Shown piece by piece: positions 28,822 through 37,517 of a DNA stretch of 64,000 bases (its first letter is position 1; each line of letters opens with the position of its first letter). The position numbers and the translations under genes are program-made. Source of the DNA: Nocardia sp. NBC_01327. Lineage in GTDB: Bacteria > Actinomycetota > Actinomycetes > Mycobacteriales > Mycobacteriaceae. The notes below the pieces were generated by a model. The model had not been told where the DNA came from. It searched no databases and saw only the letters and a list, made by a program, of their open reading frames with translations. Location of the stretch: assembly GCF_035958815.1 (NCBI RefSeq), contig NZ_CP108383.1, positions 496,001 through 560,000 on the forward strand, given 5' to 3'.

Positions 28822-29691
28822 ATGAATCCGCAGCAGCCCGCACCGACCTGCTACCGCCACCCCGACCGCCCCACCGGTCTGGCCTGCACCAGGTGCGGGC
28901 GACCGTCCTGCCCGGAGTGCCTGACCCCGGCCGCGGTCGGGCAGCACTGCGTGGAATGCGTGCAGCAGGGCCGCCAGGATGTGCGGCCGGTCCGCAATCA
29001 GGCCGGTTCGGCGGTGTCCAAGCGCCCGGAACCGTATGTCACCTGGTCGCTCATCGCGGTGAATGTGCTGGTCTTCGCGATCACCGCGTTCCAGGCCCGC
29101 AGCGTGATGGACAACCAGCGCTCGGATCTGTTCGTGGACTGGATGCTGGTGCCGGCGCTGGTCGGGCACGGGCAGTGGGTGCGGGTGATCGGCTCGGCGT
29201 TCCTGCACTACGGCCCGATCCACCTGCTGGCGAACATGTTCGCGCTGTACGTGCTCGGCCCCTACTGCGAGATCGCGCTGGGCCGGGCCCGGTACCTGTC
29301 GGTGTACGCGGTATCCCTGCTGGGCGGTTCGGCGGCGGTGACCGTGCTGTCGGATCCGCTGACGGCCTCGGCGGGCGCCTCGGGCGCGATCTTCGGACTG
29401 TTCGGCGCGGTGGCCGTGGTGATGCTGCGGACGCGGCAGAACCTCACCCAGATCATGGTGCTGCTGGTGATCAACCTGATCATCACCTTCTCGGTGCCCG
29501 GCATCTCCGTCTGGGCGCATCTGGGCGGCCTGCTGGCCGGTACCGTCGCGGCCGGCGGCATCCTGTACCTGCCGCGCTGGTTGCGCGCGAGTACGCCCGC
29601 CCTGGCCATGCGGATCGGCTGGATCGCGGTGGCCGCGGTGGGCCTGATCGCGGTGATCGTCACCGTGGTGGGTGCGCCCACGCTGTACTGA
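28822..29691 (+). CDS. Rhomboid intramembrane serine protease with N-terminal zinc finger
   Basis: The 289-residue protein starts with a B-box-like zinc finger (CYRHPDRPTGLACTRCGRPSCPECLTPAAVGQHCVECV), then six to seven membrane helices. The rhomboid catalytic serine is in SAGASGAIFGLFGA and the partner histidine in SVWAHLGGLLAG; the loop-1 region FLHYGPIHLLANMFALYVLG is also typical. It would cleave membrane proteins within the bilayer; substrates are unknown. ATG 28822 is chosen over the longer open frame. It follows ppiA at 28 bp and converges on the PH-domain gene. Confidence 0.92.
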   Translation: MNPQQPAPTCYRHPDRPTGLACTRCGRPSCPECLTPAAVGQHCVECVQQGRQDVRPVRNQAGSAVSKRPEPYVTWSLIAVNVLVFAITAFQARSVMDNQRSDLFVDWMLVPALVGHGQWVRVIGSAFLHYGPIHLLANMFALYVLGPYCEIALGRARYLSVYAVSLLGGSAAVTVLSDPLTASAGASGAIFGLFGAVAVVMLRTRQNLTQIMVLLVINLIITFSVPGISVWAHLGGLLAGTVAAGGILYLPRWLRASTPALAMRIGWIAVAAVGLIAVIVTVVGAPTLY

Positions 29692-29709
29692 CAGGCGTGT
29701 GGTGAGGCG

Positions 29710-30147
29710 CTACTGATTCACGAGGTAGCCGCGCAACGTGTCGAGCACGGTCTCCGGCCGGGTGCCGAGATCCCAGCGCCCGAAGATGATGAGCTTCTCC
29801 TCGCCCTGATGATCCACATCCATTTCCAGCATGGGCATGCGGCGTCCGAGGCGGCGATAGCTCACCACGCGGGCGCGCAGCACCTGCTCGGGTGTGTAGT
29901 ACTGCGGCCCGGTGAGGCCGCGCACCACGATGTGCGGCACCGGCCCGGGCTCCACGGACAGGCGCGGGCGCTGCCGCAGTCCCATTCCGGCCAGGAAGAG
30001 CAGGCCGAGCGCGGCCAGGCCGATGAGCAGCCGTCCCGGACCGTCGTCCGAGACGACAACGGCCACGGCGAGGATGATGCCGCCGAGGCCGCAAACGGCC
30101 AGCGCGGCCGGGGGTGTGGACCAGGAGAGCTGGGGCTCAGCAGTCAC
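29710..30147 (-). CDS. PH-domain membrane protein (Rv0010c homologue)
   Basis: The product (145 aa) has two adjacent membrane helices (PPAALAVCGLGGIILAVAVVVS and LLIGLAALGLLFLAGMGL), then a soluble bacterial PH-like domain: RPRLSVEPGPVPHIVVRGLTGPQYYTPEQVLRARVVSYRRLGRRMPMLEMDVDHQGEEKLIIFGRWDLGTRPETVLDTLRGYL. It sits beside crgA as Rv0010c does, and a role in envelope or division is possible but unproven. GTG 30147 follows GAGGAG at about 9 nt and is preferred to GTG 30156, which lies too close to that site. A DnaA box/CTCGAG cluster lies just upstream. Confidence 0.8.
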   Translation of the reverse strand: MTAEPQLSWSTPPAALAVCGLGGIILAVAVVVSDDGPGRLLIGLAALGLLFLAGMGLRQRPRLSVEPGPVPHIVVRGLTGPQYYTPEQVLRARVVSYRRLGRRMPMLEMDVDHQGEEKLIIFGRWDLGTRPETVLDTLRGYLVNQ

Positions 30148-30162
30148 TTTCCCCACTTTCTC

Positions 30163-30189
30163 CTCGAGTTGTCCACAAGCTCATCCACA
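30163..30189. promoter_or_regulatory. DnaA box/CTCGAG composite outside oriC
   Basis: CTCGAG (30163-30168) directly abuts a perfect DnaA box TTGTCCACA (30169-30177), and TCATCCACA (30181-30189) follows. The reverse strand reads TGTGGA-N3-CTCGAG, the same composite found four times in oriC. Confidence 0.7.
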
Positions 30190-30220
30190 GGTGTGCATGA
30201 ATAACAGTGGTGTAAGGAAC

Positions 30221-30487
30221 TCATCGCCAGCGCATGGTCATGATCAGGCCCACGACCATGAGGCCGAACCCGATCAGGAAGTTCCACGCGCCCAGATCGC
30301 TCATCCAGGTGATGTGCTCGGCTGCCAGGTAATACACCAGCAACCACACCAGACCCGCGAGCATGAAGCCCAGCATGATGGCGACGTACCAGACCGGCGA
30401 CGGGCCGGCCGACTTCACCTTCACAGGCGTGCGGCTGGCCGGGTTGATCGTGTAGTCGGTCTTCTTCCGGACCTTCGACTTGGGCAT
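30221..30487 (-). CDS. crgA: Cell division protein CrgA
   Basis: CrgA (88 aa) is a small membrane protein of the actinobacterial divisome that, in mycobacteria, interacts with FtsZ, FtsI and FtsQ. The N-terminus [31 protein letters not shown] is typical, followed by two membrane helices ([22 protein letters not shown] and [21 protein letters not shown]). Length and sequence match the family. It sits between the PH-domain gene and the divergent trpG/pabA gene, as around Rv0011c. The segment to its left carries a DnaA box cluster. Confidence 0.94.
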   Translation of the reverse strand: MPKSKVRKKTDYTINPASRTPVKVKSAGPSPVWYVAIMLGFMLAGLVWLLVYYLAAEHITWMSDLGAWNFLIGFGLMVVGLIMTMRWR

Positions 30488-30624
30488 GACGTCCTCAGTT
30501 TCGGCGTGCAGTCTCGGTAGACATTATCCCAGGTCACTCGAGCACAACCTGTGCGAGCCACTCTGGGGGAATAAACGACGGTATTGCATGCGACGCGGCG
30601 GGACCCGCCCACTAGTCTCGAATC

Positions 30625-31263
30625 ATGCGTGTATTGGTCGTCGACAACTACGACAGCTTCGTGTTCAACCTGGTCCAGTATCTAGGACAGCTGGGCGCCG
30701 AGGCTGTTGTCTGGCGCAATGACGACCCACAGTTGGCGGATCTCGACGCGGTCGTGCAGGAGTTCGACGGAATTCTGATCAGTCCCGGCCCGGGCACGCC
30801 GGAGCGCGCGGGCGTCAGCATCGAACTCGTCAAGGCCTGCGCCCGGCACGAGCGACCGCTGCTCGGCGTCTGCCTGGGCCATCAGGCGATCGGCGTGGCG
30901 TTCGGCGCCACCGTGACCCGCGCCCCGGAACTGCTGCACGGCAAGACCAGTGAGGTCTTCCACATCGGCGCGGGCGTACTGGCCGGTCTGCCGGATCCGT
31001 TCACGGCCACCCGCTACCACTCCCTGACCGTGCTCGAGGAGACCATGCCGCCGGAGCTGGAGGTGCTGGGCCGCACCGAATCCGGCATCGTCATGGCCAT
31101 GCGGCATCGCACCCTGCCGATCCAGGGGGTGCAGTTCCATCCCGAATCGGTGCTCACCCAGGGCGGGCATCGCATGCTGGCGAATTGGCTGGGCGTGTGC
31201 GGCGAGCGTCCCGCCGAGGCGCTCGTGAAGACCCTCGAGGCGGAGGTCGCGGCCCTGGTATGA
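30625..31263 (+). CDS. trpG: Glutamine amidotransferase of anthranilate/aminodeoxychorismate synthase
   Basis: This 212-residue class I glutaminase supplies ammonia to a chorismate-using partner. The triad is visible: Cys in LLGVCLGHQAIG and His/Glu in GVQFHPESVLTQGG. The start MRVLVVDNYDSFVFNLVQYLGQLGAE and ILISPGPGTPERAG are diagnostic of TrpG/PabA. The mycobacterial homologue at this place is called TrpG, but the subunit may serve folate synthesis (PabA) or both, since the partner gene is not in the window. It is divergent from crgA and is followed by the RibD-like pair on the same strand. Confidence 0.9.
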   Translation: MRVLVVDNYDSFVFNLVQYLGQLGAEAVVWRNDDPQLADLDAVVQEFDGILISPGPGTPERAGVSIELVKACARHERPLLGVCLGHQAIGVAFGATVTRAPELLHGKTSEVFHIGAGVLAGLPDPFTATRYHSLTVLEETMPPELEVLGRTESGIVMAMRHRTLPIQGVQFHPESVLTQGGHRMLANWLGVCGERPAEALVKTLEAEVAALV

Positions 31264-31293
31264 CGGCATACCGAATGAACCGGGCATGACGGC

Positions 31294-31986
31294 ATGACAG
31301 CCGGTCGAGGGCGACCGCACGTGCTGCTGTCGGTGGCCGTCAGCATCGACGGCTATATCGACGATGCCGGACCCGACCGGCTGCTGCTGTCCAATGCGGC
31401 CGATTTCGACCGGGTCGATGCGCTGCGCGCCGCCTCCGACGCGATTCTGATCGGCGCGCAGACGCTGCGCAGCGACAATCCGCGGCTGCTGGTCAACAAT
31501 CCGGACCGGCGCCTGCAGCGGCTCGCGGCCGGCCGGCCGGAATATCCGCTGCGGGTGATCGTGACCGCGGCCGGGGATCTCGATCCGGCGCTGCGGTTCT
31601 GGCAGCACGGCGGCGAAAGACTGGTCTACACCACCGATTCCGGCGCGGCGCGGATCGGCGACCGCCTGGACGGTCTCGCCCAGGTCGTATCCCTGGGCGC
31701 GGCAGTCGATTTCGCGACCCTGCTGGACGATCTCGGCACACGCGATATCGCACGCCTGATGGTGGAGGGCGGCGGCGCCATCCACACCGCCTTCCTGGCG
31801 GCCGGGCTGGTCGACGAGATCAGCATGGCGATCGCGCCGCTCGTGATCGGCGATCCGGCCGCCCCCCGCTTCCTGGGGACGATTGTGGATAGTTCTCGAC
31901 ACCGCATGCAGCTGGCCGAGGTCAGCCGGATCGGTGATATCGCCCTGCTGCGCTATCTGCCGAAGGAGGATTCGAGTGCCGGATGA
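31294..31986 (+). CDS. RibD C-terminal-like reductase
   Basis: The 230-residue protein is a dihydrofolate-reductase-like domain of the RibD_C family: VLLSVAVSIDGYIDDAGPDRLLLSNAADFDRVDALRAASDAILIGAQTLRSDNPRL, then RVIVTAAGDLDPALRFW and LMVEGGGAIHTAFLAAGLVDEISMAIAPLVIG. In bifunctional RibD this domain uses NADPH to reduce the ribosylamino-pyrimidine in riboflavin synthesis. Here the matching deaminase is encoded by the next gene, whose GTG overlaps this stop by 11 bp. The pair may make a pyrimidine intermediate for riboflavin or another modified compound. M. tuberculosis lacks the pair at this spot. Confidence 0.85.
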   Translation: MTAGRGRPHVLLSVAVSIDGYIDDAGPDRLLLSNAADFDRVDALRAASDAILIGAQTLRSDNPRLLVNNPDRRLQRLAAGRPEYPLRVIVTAAGDLDPALRFWQHGGERLVYTTDSGAARIGDRLDGLAQVVSLGAAVDFATLLDDLGTRDIARLMVEGGGAIHTAFLAAGLVDEISMAIAPLVIGDPAAPRFLGTIVDSSRHRMQLAEVSRIGDIALLRYLPKEDSSAG

Positions 31987-32434
31987 AACACGGGGAGATC
32001 GGGGCTGGATGCGCCATGCCATCGGCCTGGCGCGCCTGTGCCCGCCCAGCGATACCGCCTTCTCCGTCGGCGCGGTGATCGTCGGCGCGGACGGGGTCGA
32101 GATCATGCACGGCTGGTCCCGGGAGACCGATGAGAAGGTGCACGCCGAGGAGTCCGCGCTGAACAAGCTCGGCGACGACCCGCGCCTGCCGCACACGACC
32201 CTCTACAGCACCCTGGAGCCCTGCTCGCAGCGCGGCAGCAAGGATCGCGCGCCGTGCACGGATCGCATTCTGGCGGCGGGCATTCGGCGCGTGGTCATCG
32301 CCTGGCGGGAACCGGGCACCTTTGTGGATAACTGCCAGGGTGTGGAGAAACTCCGCGAACACGGCATCGAGGTCGTCGAATTGTCCGATCTCGCAGACGA
32401 AGCCATGTCCATGAACCGGCACCTGCAGCTATAA
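31976..32434 (+). CDS. Zinc deaminase, RibD N-terminal type
   Basis: The 152-residue protein has the cytidine-deaminase zinc site: VHAEESALNKLG supplies His and the catalytic Glu, and LEPCSQRGSKDRAPCTDRI the two cysteines. MRHAIGLARLCPPSDTAFSVGAVIVGADGVEIMHGWS is the RibD-type start. GTG 31976 is preceded by the strong site AAGGAGG. It overlaps the upstream reductase gene, so the two are translationally coupled and together recreate a RibD in reversed domain order. A perfect DnaA box (TGTGGATAA, 32323-32331) falls within the coding region, perhaps by chance. Confidence 0.85.
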   Translation: MPDETRGDRGWMRHAIGLARLCPPSDTAFSVGAVIVGADGVEIMHGWSRETDEKVHAEESALNKLGDDPRLPHTTLYSTLEPCSQRGSKDRAPCTDRILAAGIRRVVIAWREPGTFVDNCQGVEKLREHGIEVVELSDLADEAMSMNRHLQL

Positions 32435-32448
32435 CCGTGCTCACCGAA

Positions 32449-32483
32449 CATCGGGGTGTGCGGGAATCCCGCACACCCCGATG
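32449..32483. terminator. Bidirectional terminator between the deaminase gene and pknB
   Basis: CATCGGGGTGTGCGGG pairs perfectly with CCCGCACACCCCGATG around an AAT loop, in the gap between convergent genes. Confidence 0.85.
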
Positions 32484-32492
32484 CTCGTCAAC

Positions 32493-34412
32493 TCACGGCG
32501 GGCCGAGCAGGGACGCGCCGACGGTAATGGTCACCGTCTGATTCTTGGCGATGGACGATCCGGCGGACGGCTGCTGGGCGATGATGCGGCCGACCCCGCT
32601 GGGGTCCAGGGTGCTCTGCGTGTTCTGGCTGATCTGCCCGTTCCAGCCGCGCTGCCGCAGCGCGTCGGCCGCCTGCCCGGGGGAGAGGCCGATCAGGCTG
32701 GGCATGGGGATCTGATCACCGGAGGCGACCTGCACGGTCACCGTCGAACCCTTGTCGGCCTGGGTGCCGGCGGCCGGGTCGGTGCTGATCACGGTGCCCT
32801 TGGGCTGGTTGCTCGGCACCTCCTGAATGGTGACCTTGAAACCCGAGCTGTCGGTCAGATTCGGTTGCGCCACATCGATGGACTGGCCGACCACATCCGG
32901 GACGCGGACCTTGTCCGGGCCGGAGCCGAGGCTGATGGTGACCTGTCCGCCGGTGTCGATCTTCTGCGCCTCGACCGGATTCTGGCTGGTGACCTTGTCC
33001 TTCTCGTCGACGCTCGAGGCTTCCCGGCGCACATCCGGATTGAGCCGCAGCCCTACGGAATTGAGCTGCTGTTCGGCCTGCTGCTGGGTCAATCCGGCCA
33101 GGCGCGGCACCGCCACCTGCGACGGTCCGCTGGAGACCTGCAGGGTGACGGTGCTGCCCTTGTCGATGCGGGAGCCGCCCAGGGGCTGGGTGGCGATCAC
33201 ATTGTCCTGTGCGACCTTCGGGTCCGGTTTGTTCTGGACGGCGACGCTGAAGCCGAGCTTCTCCAGATCCCGCTGTGCGAGTTGGTAATTCTGGTTCGAG
33301 AGCTCGGGCACGGCCACCTGGTCGGCATGGCTGCCGGGTCCGAGCAATGCCCAGAACAGCGCGGCGCCGACGGCGAGCACGGCGATGACCACGCCCGCGA
33401 CGAGCCAGTTGCGGCGGCCACCGCCACCGCTGCCGCGTCCGGCCTCGACGAGTTCCTGTTCGGTGGTGTCGTCGCGCCGCTCGACCGTGCGGTAGCTGCG
33501 CGGCGGCGGCAGATCGTCGTCGAGGAAGTTGTTGCGATCCTCGTCGTTCATGACCATGGGCGCGGTGGGCTTCTGCCCGCCCAGCACCCGGATCAGATCG
33601 GCGCGCATCTCGGCGGCGGTCTGGTACCGGTTGGCCGGGTTCTTGCTCATGGCCTTGAGAACCACGGAGTCGAGTTCGCGCGGCACGCCGGGGTGCACGT
33701 GCGAGGGCAGGCGGGGGTCCTCGCGCACGTGCTGATACGCCACGGCGACGGGCGAATCACCGGTGAAAGGTGGTTCGCCGGTGAGGATTTCGAAGAGCAC
33801 ACAGCCGACCGAGTACACGTCGGAGCGCGCGTCCACCTGTTCGCCGCGGGCCTGCTCGGGGGAGAGGTACTGGGCGGTGCCGATGACGGCGGCGGTCTGC
33901 GTCATGGGGTTGGAGCTGTCGGCCAGCGCGCGTGCGATGCCGAAGTCCATCACCTTCACCGCGCCCGCGCGGTTGATCATGATGTTGGCGGGCTTCATAT
34001 CCCGGTGCACGATGCCGTTGCGGTGCGAGAAGTCCAGCGCCGCACACACATCCGCGATGACCTCCATGGCGCGGCGCGGCGCCATCGGGCCCTTGCCGCG
34101 CACGATATCGCGCAGGGTGTCGCCGTCGACGTACTCCATCACGATGTAAGGCAGTGGGCCGCCGTCGATCTCGGCCTCACCGGTGTCGTAGACGGCGACG
34201 ATGGCGGGATGGTTCAGCGCCGCCGCGTTCTGCGCCTCACGCTTGAAACGCAGATAGAAGGTGGGGTCCCGGGCCAGGTCGGCGCGCAGCACCTTGATGG
34301 CCACATCGCGGCCGAGGCGCAGATCGCGGGCCTTGTGCACCTCGGACATGCCACCGAAGCCGATGATCTCGCCCAGCTCGTAGCGGGACGAGAGATTCTT
34401 CGGGGTCGTCAT
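32493..34412 (-). CDS. pknB: Ser/Thr protein kinase PknB with four PASTA domains
   Basis: PknB (639 aa) is a transmembrane kinase controlling cell-wall synthesis and division. The glycine loop is GFGGMSEVH (18-26), the catalytic lysine K40, the catalytic loop HRDMKPAN (136-143), DFG 156-158, and the activation loop carries TQT at 171-173. A single membrane helix spans about 336-357. The outside part has four PASTA repeats ([20 protein letters not shown] is in the second), which bind muropeptides or lipid II in relatives. Known mycobacterial substrates include CwlM and FhaA, both encoded here. The start overlaps the pknA stop by 4 bp. Confidence 0.97.
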   Translation of the reverse strand: MTTPKNLSSRYELGEIIGFGGMSEVHKARDLRLGRDVAIKVLRADLARDPTFYLRFKREAQNAAALNHPAIVAVYDTGEAEIDGGPLPYIVMEYVDGDTLRDIVRGKGPMAPRRAMEVIADVCAALDFSHRNGIVHRDMKPANIMINRAGAVKVMDFGIARALADSSNPMTQTAAVIGTAQYLSPEQARGEQVDARSDVYSVGCVLFEILTGEPPFTGDSPVAVAYQHVREDPRLPSHVHPGVPRELDSVVLKAMSKNPANRYQTAAEMRADLIRVLGGQKPTAPMVMNDEDRNNFLDDDLPPPRSYRTVERRDDTTEQELVEAGRGSGGGGRRNWLVAGVVIAVLAVGAALFWALLGPGSHADQVAVPELSNQNYQLAQRDLEKLGFSVAVQNKPDPKVAQDNVIATQPLGGSRIDKGSTVTLQVSSGPSQVAVPRLAGLTQQQAEQQLNSVGLRLNPDVRREASSVDEKDKVTSQNPVEAQKIDTGGQVTISLGSGPDKVRVPDVVGQSIDVAQPNLTDSSGFKVTIQEVPSNQPKGTVISTDPAAGTQADKGSTVTVQVASGDQIPMPSLIGLSPGQAADALRQRGWNGQISQNTQSTLDPSGVGRIIAQQPSAGSSIAKNQTVTITVGASLLGPP

Positions 34413-36013
34413 GACTGTCCTTGGGGGATGACTGGAGCACTGCTGTCCGACGTTCCTGCATATCCACCGGTTCCGGGAACCGCCTGCCCGTACTCATCGT
34501 GTCCGTTGCCGTAGCCGCGAGCCCCGGGAACCGCTGGCCATGATGGTATGTCCCAGGTGGGGCGCGGGTAGCGACTGGTGGTCGGCCAGGCCGGCCGGGT
34601 GGTCGTGTTCTGCGGTGTCGTCGTCTGCGGTGTGGTCGTGGTTTGCGGTGTCGTCGTCGGCGCCGGTGTGGTCGTGGGCGCGTCCGTCGTGGTCGGCGGG
34701 TCGTCGGTCGTCACGACGGGCGGCGGCACCGGCCGCTCCCGGGTGGTGGTGGTCGGCGGCGGTGTTGTCGTGGTGATGACCGGCGGCGGTGCGACCACCA
34801 CGCTGGTGCGGGTATTCGGCGTCGACTCCTGCGGCGATCCGCTGAGCAGTACGAAAGCCGCTGCGGCGCCGAGGATCAGCGCACCCACACCGAGTCCGGC
34901 CATGGCCTTCTGGCTGTTGGTGAATCGGCCGCCGCCGTCCCCGCCGGTCGTCGCCGGCGCCAGGGTGACCGGTCCGGCGGGCGGGCGCGGACCCGACATC
35001 ATGACGGTCGCGCCGTCGCCGGGCTGCTGCTGCCGCATCTGCTGCGACGGGGTGGAATAGCGCATGGTGGGCTGGTCGCCGCGGCCGCCGGGAATCATGA
35101 CGGTCGGTCCGTCGGGCGGCATGATGCGGGCGGCTCCGCCGGTCATGGCGGTGGTCGCCATGCCGCCGGTGGGCGGCGGCCGTCTACCGGACCGCACGGC
35201 GGCCACCGCGTCGGCGAATTCGCCGCCGGTGGCGAACCGCTGCTGCGGATCCTTGGCCATGGTGACTTCGATGAGTTCGCGCACGTTCGGCGGCAGATCG
35301 GCCGGCAGCGGCGGCGGCGTCTCCCGCACATGCTTCATGGCCACGGTGAGCGCGCCGTCACCGGTGAACGGCCGCTCGCCCGCGAGCGCCTCGTAGCCGA
35401 CCACGCCGAGGGCGTACACGTCGGAGGCGGAGGTGGCGTCCTCGCCGGTGGCCTGTTCCGGCGCGATGTACTGGGCGGTGCCCATGACCATGCCGGTCTT
35501 GGTGACCGGTGAGGCGTCGACGACCTTGGCGATGCCGAAGTCGGTGATCTTCACCTGACCGGTCGGCGTCACCAGAATATTGCCGGGCTTCACATCCCGG
35601 TGCACCACGCCCGCGGCGTGTGCGACCTGCAGGGCGCGCCCGGTCTGCTCGAGCATGTCCAGACCCTGCTGGACCGACAGCCGGCCGAGCCGGCTGAGCA
35701 CCGCGTTGAGCGGTTCGCCCTGCACGAGTTCCATGACCAGATAGGCGGTTTCGCCGCCCGAGGGATCCATGGTCTCGCCGTAGTCGTAGATGCCGGCGAT
35801 ACCGGGGTGATTGAGCTGCGCGGTGGTCCGGGCCTCGGTGCGGAAGCGATGGCGGAAGGTGGGGTCGGCGGAGAATTCCGCCTTGAGCACCTTCACCGCG
35901 ACCCGGCGATCGAGTCGCGTGTCGAGAGCTTCCCAGACCTGGCCCATTCCACCGGTGGCGATCAGCCGATGCAGCCGGTAGCGGTCCGCGATCAATGCAC
36001 CGTTGTTCAGCAT
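34409..36013 (-). CDS. pknA: Ser/Thr protein kinase PknA
   Basis: PknA (534 aa) has an intact cytosolic kinase domain: [13 protein letters not shown], catalytic Lys41 in [23 protein letters not shown] in ITDFGIAKV and [14 protein letters not shown] membrane helix ([20 protein letters not shown]) near residue 380 leads to an extracellular threonine/proline-rich tail ([23 protein letters not shown]) without PASTA domains. It shares targets with PknB in growth and morphology control. It lies between pbpA and pknB, overlapping pknB by 4 bp. The tail is longer and more repetitive than in M. tuberculosis. Confidence 0.96.
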   Translation of the reverse strand: MLNNGALIADRYRLHRLIATGGMGQVWEALDTRLDRRVAVKVLKAEFSADPTFRHRFRTEARTTAQLNHPGIAGIYDYGETMDPSGGETAYLVMELVQGEPLNAVLSRLGRLSVQQGLDMLEQTGRALQVAHAAGVVHRDVKPGNILVTPTGQVKITDFGIAKVVDASPVTKTGMVMGTAQYIAPEQATGEDATSASDVYALGVVGYEALAGERPFTGDGALTVAMKHVRETPPPLPADLPPNVRELIEVTMAKDPQQRFATGGEFADAVAAVRSGRRPPPTGGMATTAMTGGAARIMPPDGPTVMIPGGRGDQPTMRYSTPSQQMRQQQPGDGATVMMSGPRPPAGPVTLAPATTGGDGGGRFTNSQKAMAGLGVGALILGAAAAFVLLSGSPQESTPNTRTSVVVAPPPVITTTTPPPTTTTRERPVPPPVVTTDDPPTTTDAPTTTPAPTTTPQTTTTPQTTTPQNTTTRPAWPTTSRYPRPTWDIPSWPAVPGARGYGNGHDEYGQAVPGTGGYAGTSDSSAPVIPQGQS

Positions 36014-36047
36014 TTCCGACCCTGTCTACCTTGCGCGTTCATGTCGT

Positions 36048-37517
36048 TCAGCTCCCCAGCCCGGCGTCGAGCACCGCGCGGGCGACCGGCGCGGCCACGG
36101 ATCCACCGGTGGCGGCCAGTGCCCGGTCGCCGCCGTTCTCGACGATCACCGCGATCGCGATCTTCGGGTTCTGCGCCGGTGCGAAGGCGATGTACCAGGC
36201 GTGCGGAGGGGTGTTGCGCGGATCGGTGCCGTGTTCGGCGGTGCCCGTCTTGGACGCGATCGTGTATGCGCTCTGTCCCCCTCCCGTGGTGTTCTTCTCC
36301 GATTCGATCATCATGTTGGTGAGCTGGGTGGCCACCGGCGCGCTGATCGCCTGCCCGACCGACATCGGTTTGATGGTCTCCAATGTGCTCAGATCGGGGG
36401 CTTGCAGCTGGTCCACCAGATGCGGCTGCATGCGGACGCCGCCATTGGCGACGGTCGCCGCGATGACCGCGTTGTCGAGCGGGGTGAGCGCCACATCGCG
36501 CTGCCCGATACTGCTCTGGGCGAGTGCCGGTGTGTCGGGAATGGTGCCGACGGTGCTGTCCGCCCACGGCATCGGAATATTGGGGTGCTGGCCGACGCCG
36601 AAGGCCGCGGCCTCGTCCTTGAGTTTCGCGGCCCCCACCTTCATACCGACCTCTGCGAAAGCGGTGTTACACGAGAGCTTGAACGCGTCGGCCATGGAGA
36701 CGGTGGCCGCGTCGCCCGGACCGCAGTGCGTGCCGTTGTAGTTCTCCAGCGTGGTCGTGGTGTCCGGCAGGGTGATTCGCGGCGCCGCGGTGAACTGGTC
36801 GGTCGTCTGCGCGACATTGCCGGACAGCGCGGCGGCGGCGGTGATCACCTTGAACGTGGAGCCCGGCGGATACGTCTGCGAGACAGCACGATTCAGCATG
36901 GGCTGGCGCGGATCCGCCTGCAGCGTCTCCCAGGCCTGCGAGGACGCGGCCCCGTCGTGCCCGGAGAGCAGATTGGGATCGTAGGACGGGGTGGACACCA
37001 TGGTCAGAATGCGCCCGGTGCTCGGCTCGATCGCCACCACGGATCCGGTGTAGCCCTTGGCCGTCAGCTGGTCGTAGGCGACCTTCTGCATGGCCGGGTT
37101 CAGGGTGGTGATCACATTGCCGCCGCGCGGATCCCGGCCGGAGATCATATCGATGAGCCGCCGCCCGAACAGCTGATTGTCGGAGCCGTTGAGCACCGAA
37201 TCCTCGGCGTGCTCGAGTCCCGTGCTGCCGTACTGCATGGAGTAGAAACCGGTCGCCGGGGCGTAGGCCAGCGGATCGGTCGGGTAGGTGCGCAGGTACT
37301 TGTAGCGATCGTCGGTGGAGACCGAGCTCGCGAGCACGGTGCCCTGTGCGGAGATCTGGCCGCGCTGGCGCGCGTACTCGTCCAGCAGCACCCGCACATT
37401 GCGCGGGTCGTTGCGCAGACTGTCGGCCTTGATCACCTGCACATAGGTGGCATTGGCCAGCAGAGCCACGATCATCAGCATGACCGCCATGGCCACGCGG
37501 CGCAGCGGTGTGTTCAC
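36048..37517 (-). CDS. pbpA: Class B penicillin-binding protein PbpA
   Basis: PbpA (489 aa) is a transpeptidase for peptidoglycan cross-linking, anchored by an N-terminal helix (VAMAVMLMIVALLANATYVQVI). The penicillin-binding motifs are complete: STFK in PPGSTFKVITAA, SCN in FKLSCNTAFAEVG, and KTG in SKTGTAEHG. The N-terminal dimerisation region precedes the catalytic half. It forms a pair with the RodA glycosyltransferase encoded just upstream, overlapping it by 4 bp, and lies ahead of pknA-pknB. This order matches Rv0016c. Confidence 0.96.
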   Translation of the reverse strand: MNTPLRRVAMAVMLMIVALLANATYVQVIKADSLRNDPRNVRVLLDEYARQRGQISAQGTVLASSVSTDDRYKYLRTYPTDPLAYAPATGFYSMQYGSTGLEHAEDSVLNGSDNQLFGRRLIDMISGRDPRGGNVITTLNPAMQKVAYDQLTAKGYTGSVVAIEPSTGRILTMVSTPSYDPNLLSGHDGAASSQAWETLQADPRQPMLNRAVSQTYPPGSTFKVITAAAALSGNVAQTTDQFTAAPRITLPDTTTTLENYNGTHCGPGDAATVSMADAFKLSCNTAFAEVGMKVGAAKLKDEAAAFGVGQHPNIPMPWADSTVGTIPDTPALAQSSIGQRDVALTPLDNAVIAATVANGGVRMQPHLVDQLQAPDLSTLETIKPMSVGQAISAPVATQLTNMMIESEKNTTGGGQSAYTIASKTGTAEHGTDPRNTPPHAWYIAFAPAQNPKIAIAVIVENGGDRALAATGGSVAAPVARAVLDAGLGS

